From positions 1,962,501 through 2,026,500 of the forward strand of contig JAJFZO010000094.1 in NCBI GenBank assembly GCA_021397835.1: a stretch of 64,000 bases of DNA, written 5' to 3'. Within the stretch, counting starts at the first letter, position 1, and every line of letters begins with the position of its first letter. The DNA comes from Moringa oleifera (Eukaryota; Streptophyta; Magnoliopsida; Brassicales; Moringaceae). Below, piece by piece: positions 1-13,190 of the stretch. The notes under the pieces are model-generated. The model was not told where the DNA came from. It ran no database searches and worked only from the letters and a program-made list of their open reading frames with translations. The position numbers and the translations under genes were made by a program.

Positions 1-2300
1 AAGATTTATGAACTTTAGGCAGAAAAAAAGAGTAAAATTTTATTAATCCAACATTAGTTAACTCACCATATACATAAATAATAGTAAAGTCCTTTATCTT
101 GGTGTCATATTTTATGGCAAAGTCAAGTCTATAAGCATAAATCTTTTATTACAAGAAGCTATAAATATCTTGGGAGTCAATTGTGGTTCCTGTGGAGCAT
201 GCTTATATCCTCTTCATCAACTAAGACTTAAGAGTCAAGCCTTTATGTTTGGTTTTGTCTTTCAAGTATAAGCTGCCTAAAAAGATTATCAGATTTTCCC
301 CTTTAGCTATCCCTTTCTCTTGGATGTCATAATAATTTGAGGTCATGCTATTGGGACTACTGTTACCAAGCTTGAATCAAACTATCATATTACCCATTTA
401 GATTACTTGTTAGAACTTAGGCTCAAATGTGAAGACATCCAAAACTAAGGTAGAGAAAGCTTTCTGCATTTCATATTTCACTGAAACAATTGATTTTAGA
501 AAGCCATCTCACATGCATGTGTAGTCCCATATCTTTTGGGCTAACCTATGGTATCATTTGGTAAGGTTCACGTTTATAAAAAATGACAACAAAGTTTCCT
601 TCTTTTTTCTTGTTGTATTTTTCAATATGCAGAAGAAAACAAAAAAGAGAATCTTTGGTGACAGCGGTTGTTATATATGATTAGTTACAAGAAGTGTAAG
701 ATTAAACACATTGCCACGGACAACAAAAGATATTACTTATTAATTGTAATTTGATAAAATTATTATTGACTTCTAATATTATATATCATATATTATCATA
801 TAACATTAATATAAAATATAAAAAAATATTAATTTTCAAAAATAAAAGGTAATTTAGTTATACAAATGTGAATATAAGAAAGCGTTTGTATCACGCATGA
901 GCTATCAAACTTTGAATTTTTCAATAAAGTTCAATTTCAATCATTCCGATCTCAATGAATAGAAGAAAGTGAGCTTAGTTTATATTTTTTTGCTTTCACT
1001 TTTCATGTGCAAATATCTTTGTTTGATATTCATGTAGTTGGAACACATATAATTTTTTATATTTTATTTAAAATTGATAATTTTTAATTAAAAAAAGTAA
1101 ATATTTAGTTTTTACTGCTATTTATATGGTAAGTTTTAATTTTCATTTGTGCCTAATTTAGGATACTTATGATTTTTTAAAAAATTTATATCACTTTTAA
1201 CATTTTGATGTTTTAAAATATTTTAAAGCAAATATTTTATTGCTTTTATTTTTCTATTATCTATCAACTTCTTCATTGGTATGCTAAATCCAAACTAAAA
1301 CAATATCAAAAGAGGCATATATTTGTGGAGCATCACAAGCCCTTCCTTAGTCATCTATAGTCCCACAAAAGCCCTTCATGGTATCTTTGAAGATGTTGAA
1401 GAGCCCAAATTCCATCGGCCTGCCAACAACCACGCACTGAGAAATTTTGTTATCTACCTTTTCTCCATCCATTATTTTTCAGGGGTATCGGCACAGACTC
1501 GCAGCAAATTTCATTCAGAGGGACATGCATTGAATAAATGAACTGCAGAGGAGAGGGAGGGGCCTCGAGCATGAAGCTGCTGATATCATCAGTCTGAATC
1601 CAATCTTCCTCTGGGTAAGTTATCAGCTCTTTACATCCATTCGAGTGCAAGTAAGAACATATGTATGTCAGGTTTTACAACTCTAACACATGGAACGATT
1701 AATTGCACAATGATTTGGAGACTCTTCTGGAAGACGAACGCAGACCCAAGATCTTTGAAAGAACTAGTGCAATGGAACTTCCAAGTTCAAAATGGTTGTT
1801 AATAATATTGGCATACCACCCAAATCTTGGCAGGGTAGTTGTACATGACATGAGTGATTAATTCTTTGTTGTTGCAGTCCTCAATCACTTGCTGCAAGAG
1901 CTAGCTCAGGCGTTTGGGACAAGAACTTAGGACAATTGACCAGTCTCTACGCTTGCTTAAGAATGACACTTTCCCTTCTAGCAGCCAGAACAATAATAAT
2001 ACTCAGGATGTAAAAACAATAAGGAGAGAGTCACTGTAATTGAGTTATAAATGATATGGCAGTGCCATATCAAATCATAACCCAAAGCGAGGAGTTCCCT
2101 GCTTGGACAGAAAAGGTTGTTTCTTCGAGACTATAGATCAGATTTCTTTCTGTTTGGATCAATTGGAATCAATTTAAAATTATTCATCATTATCACAATG
2201 GTTTTATCAAAATGGAGCTCGTATCTCCAAATCCCATTGATAAGCAAATACAACAATAGGAACAATGATAATGAAATCAGAAGATATATATCATACAGAA
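1..2300. other. intergenic region downstream of CRT3
   Basis: This stretch is AT-rich non-coding sequence. No intact gene is visible. Between about 1320 and 1650 the base composition becomes more balanced and short open frames exist on both strands, one of which is weakly similar to a DCD domain (listed separately as a finding). The part from about 2300 to 2459 probably includes the 3' untranslated region of the calreticulin gene on the minus strand. I recognise nothing else. Confidence 0.6.
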
Positions 2301-2459
2301 CAGCTTATATGAGGATTTTGTAACCCATTATTCCGTTTAATTAAATTGATACTTTTCCAAGTTACAACTGAAATCACAGAATTGCTTCACAATGATAATG
2401 AGCTGGAAGAGAGACTGCAACATGAAGGGACTGGGTAGCATTTCTGGGAGCCTTCACCA

Positions 2460-5400
2460 TCAAAGCTCATCCTGTTTACCAAACAAAACAACTTTGTAAG
2501 ATGTAACTTGGATTATCTGAAAACAATTTCAGAACTCGTCACATTATCATATCATGATTAACTTTAACTACAACAAATAAAACAGATAATGTAAGGAAGC
2601 TTACGTGGTCATAATCCCAGTCATCACCATGCTGTAAAATAAAGTAACAGAGTTAGAAATTATATCTCTCCAGATAGGAATAGCAGACATTAACTATTAT
2701 TAAATAATGATTGCGTAATAGCATACATCAATTTCCTAGGAAATCAGTTAAAATGCACATAATAATTGAAAACTATGGTGTTGAGCATGAAGCAGTCTCA
2801 TCTTCTAAGTAGAAGACTAAAGAAAATCATTAGAAAGAGCTGTATGGTGGAAAGGAATTGTTTTCCAAGGATCATTACTAAATGGCTGGGAGTAAATGGA
2901 TAACTAGAAAATGTTTCTGCATATGAAAATACAAACCCTTCCATATCTGTCTCTGTACCGGTCCTTATACCGGTATCTACGATCGTAACCCCTTTCCCGT
3001 TTCCTCCTTTCGCCTTCCTCTCTTGCTCTTTGAGCTTCCTGCACATCATTGAATAGGATTCTTCTTCGATTAGAACCAAATTCATTATTAATATTCACGG
3101 AGAACAAAAGAGCCAAAAGTATCCCAATAACCTCTTCTTCTCGTGCTTTTCTAGCTTTCTCAGCTTCTTCAAAGGCCTCCTTTTCAATCTAAACAGTCAG
3201 GAAGGAGAAAAGAATTGTGAATTAGACATCATAGCATGCTATGAAACAGAGGATTATGATTTACCAGGGAAGCTCAAATAAGAGGATATCTACCTCTCTG
3301 TTGGCTAACACTTCTGCTGCCACTTGTTTTGCATACTCTGGTTCATCACAGATCAAAATGTTGTCGAAAAGGGTACCAGCCTTTACCTGTTTACCAGCTC
3401 AGAATTTGAAACCATTAATCTTAGGATTATGTTGTATTAATGCTTGTATCATAAAGATCAAGACGTCCTCAGAAGAGAATGAGTATATAATTCACACAGC
3501 ATACCTGCCAAACGTCAATTCCTACATATTTAATTGGCTTGAGCACATAAAGATCAGGGTCATCTTCAAACTCTGGAAAGAGAATGAAAAGTTAAATTTT
3601 GTTGACAAATAGTTTGCAGGCAATCATGAAGAAGAAATTTTCTATCTTGAAAAAACAGTAACATATATCATATATAATACCTGGATTATCTATCCAAGGG
3701 ATCTTCCATTTCCCTTTGTAATTTGGGTTCTTGATCTTCTGTTATGTCAGACAAACTCAGGGAATGAGAAACTACTTTTGAGGAATTACATTGAAGCTTT
3801 ATCTGTCAGCTTTTGTAAAGATTAAAAGACATACCTTGGCCTTCCATGGTCCTTTGTATGCTGGGTTTGGTACCTTTGGTGCTCTCCAAATGCCATCCTC
3901 ATCTTCATCCCAATGATCAGGCTATCAGGTGAAATAATATCAGTAACCCCTTTAGTTTTCTTTCACCCCTTTATATTCTCAGTTAATCAAATTAATTGGA
4001 ACTAACAGCACAACAAATCAAACTAAACAAAAGAAAACAAGAAGAAAAATAACAAAAAATTAAGAGAATAAAGCAGCCTTTAGGTTTGAAACTTTGGTGG
4101 GTTACAATAGAAAAACCAGTCAAATATATGGCTTCTTCTCTAGTCCTTATTCGTAAATAACTAACCTCTTTAGCATTTGGGTCTGGAATTTCTTTTGGAA
4201 TAGAATCATATCCCTGCAATACCAATATAATGATAAATTGGACTGCGTACTTTATGCATAAAGCATAAATCAACTTGAAGATCATTAAAAACGAAAAAAG
4301 AAAAGGTTGGAGACCTCAGGTTTGACAGCATTAGGATCATCAATATATTCTCTATCATCCCAGTCCACTGGCTGTGAGAAGGACAGAAACAAATACTTTA
4401 AAATCACAAATTCAAAGAAAACTTGCTGCAAATTAGTAGTTCGTCAGCACAGAAAGAAGTTAACCTCAAGCAGCAGTCCAAGGAAGGGAAGCTGAAGGTA
4501 TTAATTCAGTTCTTTTCTGGGAGATTTTTCTAAGGTCACCATATTATAATTCCAATCTCAAAATGTATGGTGAAATTTTGGGAAAAACAATCTTAAGTTA
4601 ATTGCATGTTGATGCCTGAGTTCAAGACATAACCTTTTTTGCTTTGACATCTCTAATTTTTGGTGGAGGAAGAATATCCCAATCTGTATACATGCTTCCA
4701 AAATCTCTTTCTCGGTTGTCTATGAGGATGCTATAAGTTGCATCAGGTCTAAGAATAAATGTATAGAAATGGGTTAACTTGTCTGTTTCACATTCCAACT
4801 CTTTCTTGATGGGATAATTCTGGCCCTGGTAGGAGAGTATCACATGGAGCTTCTTTGTCTGCGTACCACATATATCTGGCCCGAACATCAAGCTAGTAAA
4901 AAGGGAACTTTTTAAGTCAAGAGAAATCATACTAAAAAAAAGGCACTAGAAGAATAGTAGAACATAAAAGTGTATTGCTTGTTGTAAAGAAGGCCATCTG
5001 AGGTTCTATCCAAAACAAAGAAGCAAGGAAATGACTGGCATTAGAAAGAAAGACCTCGTGAGATGGTTAACCTATCATGCAACTAGAAGGGAAAACAAAA
5101 AAGTTAGGAAGAAGTTATAAGGTAAAGAAGCTTCAGCGTAAGAACAAAAATAATTTCACGGAACTTAAAGATTTGAAGTTTTCCTCATCATCCTATGCAT
5201 ATTTTTTTCAAAATGAAAACTGAAGGCTATAAAATTAATCATCCATAAATTAAATAACCAGAGTCACCACTTGTTTGTAATTAATTCAGAAATTAGAGCA
5301 TGTTATCTAAATCAAAATGACAGAATCCTAGAGAATAGAATTCAGCCTGTTTGACTCAAAAGCCTTCTTCTTCTTCCCGTTCTTCAATTTTTACAATGCT

Positions 5401-6610
5401 GGGGAAATGCTTTGTTTTTGCCGCTGTGAATGGTCGCTGGAGAAAGTTTTTGCATGGAGCAAGACATTGTTGTGAGAGAGATTTTAAGTTATTTTGGCTC
5501 AGTTGAAGTTAATATAAAGTGTATGCTTTGAAGATAATCATTTGGAGGTTCTGCAGTGTAACTTATGACAATGATAACAAAAACCATGGTCCTTTACGAA
5601 GAGGTTGGAACTCACAGAAATCGAAAAGAGAGATCATGTGAAATGGCTAATAACAACCAAACCTGTATGGTGTATCTCCACCAAATTTCTTTTGATTGAC
5701 AAATCCAGCGAGAAGCTTAATGTAACCACCACCACATTCAATGTCCTGCTCAAACTTTATAGAATACTGGACGACCAATGTTCTGTTCTTATTGCTGAAC
5801 TCTGGCATCTTGGCGGATATGGCAAAGTGTTTTGCATCAGAGGATGTCTGAATACCTGCAAAATATTGGATGGACTCATGAGTCATGAACCACGAGGAGA
5901 GCAGGTAAGTATCAATCCCGGAACATAGATGATTCATAAAACGAAAAGTCTCATACCTTTATCATCAAGATCTCCAGGCCATTTTCCAGCGGTGTGCTTA
6001 AAAGTACCTGCTTTTCCTTCCGTCTTCTTCCAATCAGATTTAACCCATCTGCTTTGCCACCCATCTTTTTCCAACACCAAAAGAAGATATAAAGAACATT
6101 TACATGTCAGAAAAATTGAACAGTTCTGTACAGAGACATTACTACAAAAGCATTTCCATACTTTCATTTTCAGCATCAGTAGTCGAAGGATAAGGGAATC
6201 AATTGATTCAAATTATGTTTTGATCTCTCTCTTTCTCTTTTCCTCTGTGTTGGTGCGTTCTGGCATTTTCTAAGCTACCAAAATTGAGCCCAGGCCAAAG
6301 TACACAGCAAGCAAAATCCAAAGAAAACACAAATATCTAATGACAGGAGATTGTCTTCTGTTAGCGACGTGGTAGAACAAAATTGAAAACGAGAAACCAG
6401 CATGGGGACACATTCCTAGTCATTCTTAGATTTCTCAGCAGCAAAAGGCGCCACAAAAATATACTAAAAGAAAGAAGCAGAGAGAGGGAGAAACACAATC
6501 AGGAGAGCTTTACCTTCAAATCGCTCTTCGAAAATAATCTCAGAAGCAGAAAGACTAACGAAAAAGAGAAGTACAAGCAGCTTAAGCATAAGAGCTGCAG
6601 CTGAAGCCAT
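2460..6610 (-). CDS. CRT3: calreticulin-3 (ER lectin chaperone, HDEL-terminated)
   Basis: Fourteen exons join in frame to 421 aa: 6514-6610, 5957-6064, 5663-5855, 4634-4892, 4315-4371, 4166-4213, 3835-3921, 3681-3738, 3505-3572, 3294-3386, 3132-3188, 2937-3038, 2605-2631, 2460-2471. All junctions are GT-AG. The protein starts with a signal peptide (Leu/Val-rich, ending near SLSASE), followed by the lectin-like N-domain ([26 protein letters not shown]), the proline-rich P-domain repeats ([34 protein letters not shown]) and a C-tail rich in Arg/Lys/Tyr instead of the long acidic tail of CRT1/2. It ends in HDEL, split by the last intron. Basic tail plus length (Arabidopsis CRT3 is about 424 aa) identify the CRT3 class. 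In Arabidopsis CRT3 retains and folds glycoproteins such as the receptor EFR in the ER. No break was seen. Confidence 0.95.
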
Positions 6611-6770
6611 TAGTGGAACTGCAGAGCCAACGGTAGAGAGAGTGGGTAGCTATAGAAACATAGATTGTGTAATTGTTCTTGTTGTTTTGATTAATTACGT
6701 TACTGCCATTTCCTCTTTTCAGTGTTGACTTTGTCAAGTTTAATTAAATAATGGTAGTGCTCGTGTCTTT

Positions 6771-6780
6771 CCACGTCATC
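6771..6780 (-). promoter_or_regulatory. UPR element-like site upstream of CRT3
   Basis: On the gene strand this reads GATGACGTGG. It contains TGACGTGG, which fits the UPRE consensus TGACGTGR bound by ER-stress bZIP factors. It lies about 160 bp upstream of the CRT3 ATG, a normal promoter distance. ER chaperone genes are usual targets of these factors, so function is plausible but inferred. The same ACGT core can bind other bZIPs. Confidence 0.5.
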
Positions 6781-9700
6781 ATGCTTGAAGCCTAAATTTT
6801 ATAAATTTGAATTTTTTTATACGAGTTTTATGAAAATTTTAATAAAATGATTGTATATGATAATTTAATAAAATTAATAATTTTATTTATTTATTTTTAT
6901 ATTAATTATCAATTTATTTAAATATTTTTAAATTTTATTAAAACCTCAATAAATCAGCTCAAGAAAAGATTTTTATACAAATTTTATGATAATAAATATT
7001 AAAATTTTAAATTAAATAATAGTATTTTATTCAAAACTTTTTTAAGAAAATGTAATTATTTGTAAATTTAAATCCAACTAATAGTTAGAAAGTTATATAG
7101 ATTTACATAGCTAATAAATTAAGGAACATGATGCTTATAAAACTAATACAAATTTCTAAAAACTATGGTCATTTAACATTTTGAGAAATCTAGTTTTAAT
7201 TTAAATTATATTAAAAAATTTAAAAATTTGAGATATTTAAATTAGACATCTTATATTTCACACAAAAGATTTTATAATTTTTAAATACTAAAAATATTTA
7301 CTTAATTTTATACTGTCAAAATTTTTACAAATTTTATTAGAAAAAAGTTTTTAAATTAAAACTTAATTTTCAAAAATAAAATTAAAAATTTATTTGAGTC
7401 AATTTTTAAGTATTTTGACCATGAAACAATATCAAATTTATGTAACAATTAAAATCAAGATCCAAATTGAATCAAATTTTAGATATAAAATTAGATAAAT
7501 TAAAACTTTAAATGTTCAAATTGAAATGAGATAAAAAATTTTGCTTAGATTTATCTAAAAATTAAATTAAAATTAATTTTTAATTTAAATCTTATTACAT
7601 CAACTTTTCATTTGTTATTCAGTTTGGAACTTTACATTTTTTTTTCCAACATTCACCTTTTTTGTTGATAAATATTTTAAATTTTTATTTGATCTTTTTA
7701 TGTATAATGTTTTTTAAGTAGTAAGTGCATGACTATCTCTATCTCCTTTTAGTAATTGAAATAACTTCACTTAATGTCTATATATCAACGACATATCTAC
7801 TTTATTATTAAACTCGTTTTTTGGTCATGATCTGTCATTGAATAGATTATTAAATAAAATTAATTGTTTGATTTTATATATCAAATAAAAAATAAAATAA
7901 AAACTCAAAAATAAAAGTTATGTTTTTTAATAAATAAAAAATAAAAAATAAAAGAGGTAAAGAACACGCTAATGAGTCAATTCCACCATAGTTTCTTGCC
8001 CTTTTCGTGGGATCACGGCTTGGAAAACTTCGACTATTATGTTCGTGTTTCAACATGAAAACACTCTCTTAACAAAAAGAGAAAAAAAAAAAACCACTCA
8101 TTTGTCTTTTTTAATTTATTATATTAATAATATAAAATAAATAAATAATATTTAAATTACTAATTTTATTAAAATTATTAAATATCGTTGTATCTTATTA
8201 AATTAATATAATTAATATTGATATTTTTAATTAAAAAAGAAAATGATGATTTTATCTTTAAAAAAAAGAAAAGAGGTGATCTTAGGACGGTCTGATTGGG
8301 AAACACAAGGAAGCTGCAATTGGGAGATACGTTTTTCAGGGCTGCAAAGGTCGGCACAGGCATTAATGCATAAAGAAGAAGATGAGTGCGGTCATGATTG
8401 GGGGGCCCGGATGGGAGTGTGGTTTCGTAATTTTAAAAACAGGGGAAGGGCTTTTGGGTCTTTGAAATGGAAAAAACAGGAGTGGACTGACTTTGGTGCA
8501 CGAGAGTTGACGGTCGTTTTCTTGGCATTTCGTTGGTAGTTTTTGGTCAAAGTCTTTGGCCCGTCAGTGGCTCTGGAGCGTGGGGCACGCCACAAGCCAA
8601 CTGGACAAACACTTTTCATATCGTGAACTATCAAGAATGGAAAATAACCCTCTTTTTTTTTTTTTCTTTTTTTTTGGAATTATAACCTATTAAATAGAAT
8701 GAATAGGTTTTTTTTTACCCATTTATCTCAAAATCCATTGAATAATTTTACTGATTTGGTGGCAAATTTTGTAACTCCTGCTTCTACCATCATCATCATC
8801 ATCATGATTGATTGATCTTCTAAAAATCCAAATTATTTCTTTGTTTTACGTCTCCCATTTTTATTACAAACCCTTGATATTCAACATTGCTTACTCATTC
8901 TTTATTTTGCATATTTATTACTTACGAAATTTTACTCAATGCAGTTACTGTCTTCAAGTTTTCTCTCTTTGGATTATGTTTGGTAGCAATAATTTTATTA
9001 CAAATCCTTAGAATCCCCTACTTTGGATGAGGTAACTTCCACTCTTTTTTCAAATGTACAATGGCTTAATTCGTACCATAATATCAATTCTTGTTATTAT
9101 GATCAACTTTGATAATTTTTTTTCATTTAATTTTATCCAATGACATACCATTTCATAATCATATGTAATTCTTCGATCACAAATCATGACATAATTTATG
9201 TTTTTTTTTTTAATTTTAGCATAATAAATTGATAAAATAACTAAAATTCCTTGAAAAAAATTTAAATTACTAATAATCACATAAACATATTCATTAATTA
9301 AATAAATTAATTTTTTATTTTTAAAATATCAAAAATACTAATTTATAAAAAAAAATAGAATGAGAAAATTTAATAATCAATTGCCAAAGATACTTAAAAT
9401 TAACGAAAAACCACGAAAAGTATTTAAAATCAATAGGAAGGTAATTTTAAATGAACAAGTCCAATTGATTAAAGGAAAGCATAAAATGGCTGAGATTTTC
9501 GTAACTCTTCATATAAAGATATAGAATATGGGGATTCAAAAAAAGAAATCATGTTGTCAAATCCAAAGATGGAGCTCAAGGCACATAAAAATAAAATCAC
9601 CCAAATGTTAGCAGAATACAAACAAAATTGTTAGCTCTTTATTCATTGAAGAATTTTTACAAGCACCACAGCCACCACCTAAAATTTAAAATATCACAGA

Positions 9701-9793
9701 CCGAATTATATGATGATTTTCTCACTTAAAAGATCATTTAGAAAGATTTGGAATAACTTATGCACAAGTGTGTGGATTATTTTCAATCACATG
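6781..9793. other. AT-rich intergenic region
   Basis: About 3 kb of very AT-rich DNA separates the CRT3 promoter from the hAT element. A less AT-rich island at about 8250-8640 has an open frame of 98 codons on the plus strand, but it matches no family I know and has no intron or motif support. A short (ATC)n run lies near 8788-8804. No RNA gene or coding region is supported. Confidence 0.6.
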
Positions 9794-10385
9794 GGTAAAA
9801 ATAGATCTGATCACAGTTCGGGTTCGATTCGGTTTTGGTTTCAAACTGTCGGTTCAAGGTTCAAGGTTAGGATGAACTGGAACCTGAACCGTTAGGCTGC
9901 GGTTTCGATTAAGGTTCGATTTAAAAGTAGCTCAGGTTTCGATTCAAGTTCGGTGCATAAGAGGTTCAAGTTCAGGTTCAGGTTCGGTTCATGTTTGGTT
10001 TAAAGATGGTTCAAAATAGGTTTCGATTTCGGTTCAAAATAAGTTCAAAATAGGCTCAAATTTCGGTTCATACACAGTTGAACCAAATTAAGTAGCTAAT
10101 TTAATAAAGATACTTAATCTAATGAAGACATATTTTTATAAAATAAAAATACCTAATTTAATAAAATTAAATTAAATAGCTAATTAAAAAATAAATAATT
10201 TAAATTGGACTTGCACTTAATTTTTACCAAAATTAAGTTGACTACATATCCCCTTATATTAGAGGAATCGAAGTCCATGTAATTCTCTTACTTTTTTAAA
10301 ATTGGGATGTTCATTAATCACTGTTGGTGCCTTCGGTAGTATGTTCATTTTTCAACAGATCATAATTTAATTCTTGATCTATTTT

Positions 10386-12475
10386 TTATTGTCGAGATTG
10401 TGCTTTTGTCCAATCATCAAGACAAACTTGGACTTGAATTGAATCCAGACTCATACATGAATTCCTTTGATCCAATACATTTCCACTAGTACTAAACTCT
10501 TGTTCCACAGCAACTGTAGAAACTAGTGTTGCAAGAATTTGCTTAACTATAATAGCAAAAATTGGAAAATATCTTTCATGTTCTTTCCACCATTGCAAAA
10601 TATTGAAATCATTATCTTCATCAACAAACTCAAAAAAAGTTGTTAAATAATTTTCAAGCTCAGAATTTGAGCTTGATGAAGATGAACCTCGTAATTGTTT
10701 TGTTTTTTGAAACAATAATTGATACTCTTTACCAACTTTTGATAATGAAACTTGAGATGAATTATCAATTTCTATAACACTAATATTATCAAATTGACCA
10801 TAAGGTCAATGATATTCATTATATATTGAATAAAATAAATTTTTAATATTTGCAATCATAACTATAATATCTACATATATTTGTAAAATAATTATAACAA
10901 CAAGTTAAATATTCATTTAAATGAACTAATTTGCAACACGGATCAAATACTAACCCAAGTGAATATATAATTAAAATATTAAAATAATAGTCTAACCATT
11001 TATCTTTCATAACTTGAATGCAATTAAGTAATTCTTTATCTTTTTCACATTCCTCGAATTGAGCAACAATATTAATAGCCTCAATAATAAATAAATTGGT
11101 AGTAGGATAATATACACTCGATAAAAAATTTGTAGCATCATTAAAAACTTTTAATATTTGACAAATTTTTGTACACATATTTCATTGTTGAGGATGAAGA
11201 ATAATAGTACTAACATTATATTGCTAAAATCACATAGTAATTCTTTATATGCATCGCTTTCACAAAGTAATTTATATACAGAATTCCAACGAGTAGGAAT
11301 ATCATGTGAAAATTTTATGGGATGCATAGCACGACTAACACAAAATTTAACTCATACTTTCATTGCTTTTGGATGTTTTTATAAATAATGCAATGCTTTT
11401 CTAATAGGTATGATAGCATAATTAAGTAATTTTAACCCACTTTGAACACATAAATTTAAAACATGACAAGCACATCTTTGATGAAAAAATCCACCACCAA
11501 AGTAAGGATTACATAAAGTTATTAACTGAGGAATAGCTGTAGTATTATTGGAAGCATTATCAAAACCAATTGCAAAAATTTTATTATCAATTTTATGCAT
11601 TTCAAAAATACTTTTAAGTATCAAATATATATTATCAGCAATATGAGCCTCATCAAAAATTTTAAATGCAAGAATTCGTTTTTGTATTGTCCAATCATTA
11701 TCCATGTAATAACAAGTTAAACCCATGTAAGAATGTGTTTGCCAATGATCACTCCATATATCGGCACATACAAAAATGCGACCTTAATAATTTTTTAAAA
11801 TATTTGACTAAATTTTTTTTTATAAAGATCAAAAAGCGCACGTGTGAGAGTAGATCTAAGAACACGACATGCAATAAGATTTAATGTTTTTTGACAATAA
11901 TTAATAAAACTAGCTTTTTCACCAAAACTAAAAGATAAGTGCTCAACAGCAACTATCCGTGCTAATTCTTCTTTATTATTTATATCTGTATAATTAAATA
12001 ATTGATTATTAGAAGTACCATACCTTACTATTTGTTGCTAACCATATGATTTTGATTTTGCAGCTTCTGTAGGATGTTTGCTATCAATATGCTTTTGGTA
12101 TGTGCCATATCCTCCAGATTTTGACAACTTAAATTCTTTTGAACAATAATTACAAATAACTACCTTTGTTTCATCCGATTTATCAACCTTTTTCACACGA
12201 ATTTCGAACAAATCATATTTCTTTCGTTTTTCTTGAATTTTTTCAATATTTTCATCAGGAATTTGAATATCAAGATGAGAAAGAATTGAAACAGATTGAC
12301 TTTTAAAATTTGGTTCATAAATTCTAAAAGGAGGATTAGGGTTGTTTCTTCAATAAAAGATTGATGTTGAAGAAATTCATGATAAGCATCAGTATTGAGA
12401 TGCATATTTTATTGAGTATAACACCTTTATTTTTAGAAGAGGTAGATTTTTTTGAAAAACTACCATTTGCCATAA
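10386..12475 (-). pseudogene. hAT transposase (BED finger, RNase H-like, hAT dimerisation), disrupted
   Basis: Reading down the minus strand: a start MANGSFSKKS at 12475; a frame break near 12300-12340; a BED-type zinc finger at about 12074-12155 (CNYC followed by HIDSKH, CX2C and HX4H); core segments at about 11379-11790 (FVCADIWSD, then FDNASNN and HQRCACHVLNL, the RICESLEEPER signature); a segment at about 10900-11150 (KWLDYYFNILIIYSLGLVFD); and the C-terminal hAT dimerisation domain at 10386-10720 (VSTVAVEQEFSTSGNVLDQR) ending at a TAA. The frame shifts several times and in-frame stops occur, for example before YGQFDN near 10800. It cannot make an active transposase and is an old, immobile copy. 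Confidence 0.85.
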
Positions 12476-12859
12476 AAAAATGATTAATAAAAAATAAAAT
12501 ATTTGATTATAAAAATAATAATAATAAATTAAGTATAAAAATTAAAAAAATATATAATAATTGAGAAAATAAATAAGACAAATGAATGAATTAATGATAG
12601 AGAATTAAAATAATTAAAAACAAATAATTAAATAAATTAAGAAAAATTAAAAGATTAAAATAAGTAAAATGTAAGTAAGAATAGAAATCAACGAAATAAT
12701 CAAATAATTGAATGAGAGAATTGAATGAAAGAATTGAATGAGAATTGTGTGAAAAAAAGAGAAGAAAGTTGAGTATTTATAGATGAAAATTATTCAACAA
12801 ATAATTCAAATTCAAATTCAATTTTTTTTTTTAATTTTCAATGAGTGAAAGGGATTCTC

Positions 12860-13190
12860 TTTCTCTCAATGAGATCTAACATAATAGTAGAGTAGTATAA
12901 CACTAATATCCTCTTCTCTTACACTAATAGTAGAATAGTGTAAGAGAAAGAAGAATCTCTTTCTCTTACACTAGTAGACTAATAATAGAGTAGTGTAAGA
13001 CAAAGAGATTCTTTCTCTTATATTACTATTCTCTTTTTCTTTGATAAACAAGATTGAGGTGACCAAATTGTCATCTCAATCTTTTTAGTGTAAGAGAAAG
13101 AATCTCTATTTCTCTTACACTAGTGTAATTATGTAAAAGAACTTTTTTAGTGTAAGAGAATAGTTACCTCACTCTTACATTAGTGTAATT
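12860..13190. repeat. cluster of short inverted repeats (AGTGTAAGAGAAAGA / TCTTTCTCTTACACT)
   Basis: The motif AGTGTAAGAGAAA and its complement alternate at least six times. Two pairs form perfect hairpins, for example TAGTGTAAGAGAAA with TTTCTCTTACACTA at about 13086-13122. A further hairpin (GATTGAGGTGAC with GTCATCTCAATC, one mismatch) sits at about 13050-13082. The cluster lies between the transposase start and the right end of the hAT element. Confidence 0.8.

Noticed and set aside
3241..3612. Open frame of 123 codons on the plus strand
   Set aside because: It overlaps exons 9 and 10 of calreticulin-3 on the other strand and reads across their introns, so it is an antisense shadow.
5605..5928. 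Open frame of 107 codons on the plus strand
   Set aside because: It is antisense to calreticulin exon 3, whose minus-strand reading is clearly the family sequence.
8243..8539. Open frame of 98 codons in a GC-richer island
   Set aside because: No motif, no neighbouring exons and no recognised family; a chance frame is more likely.
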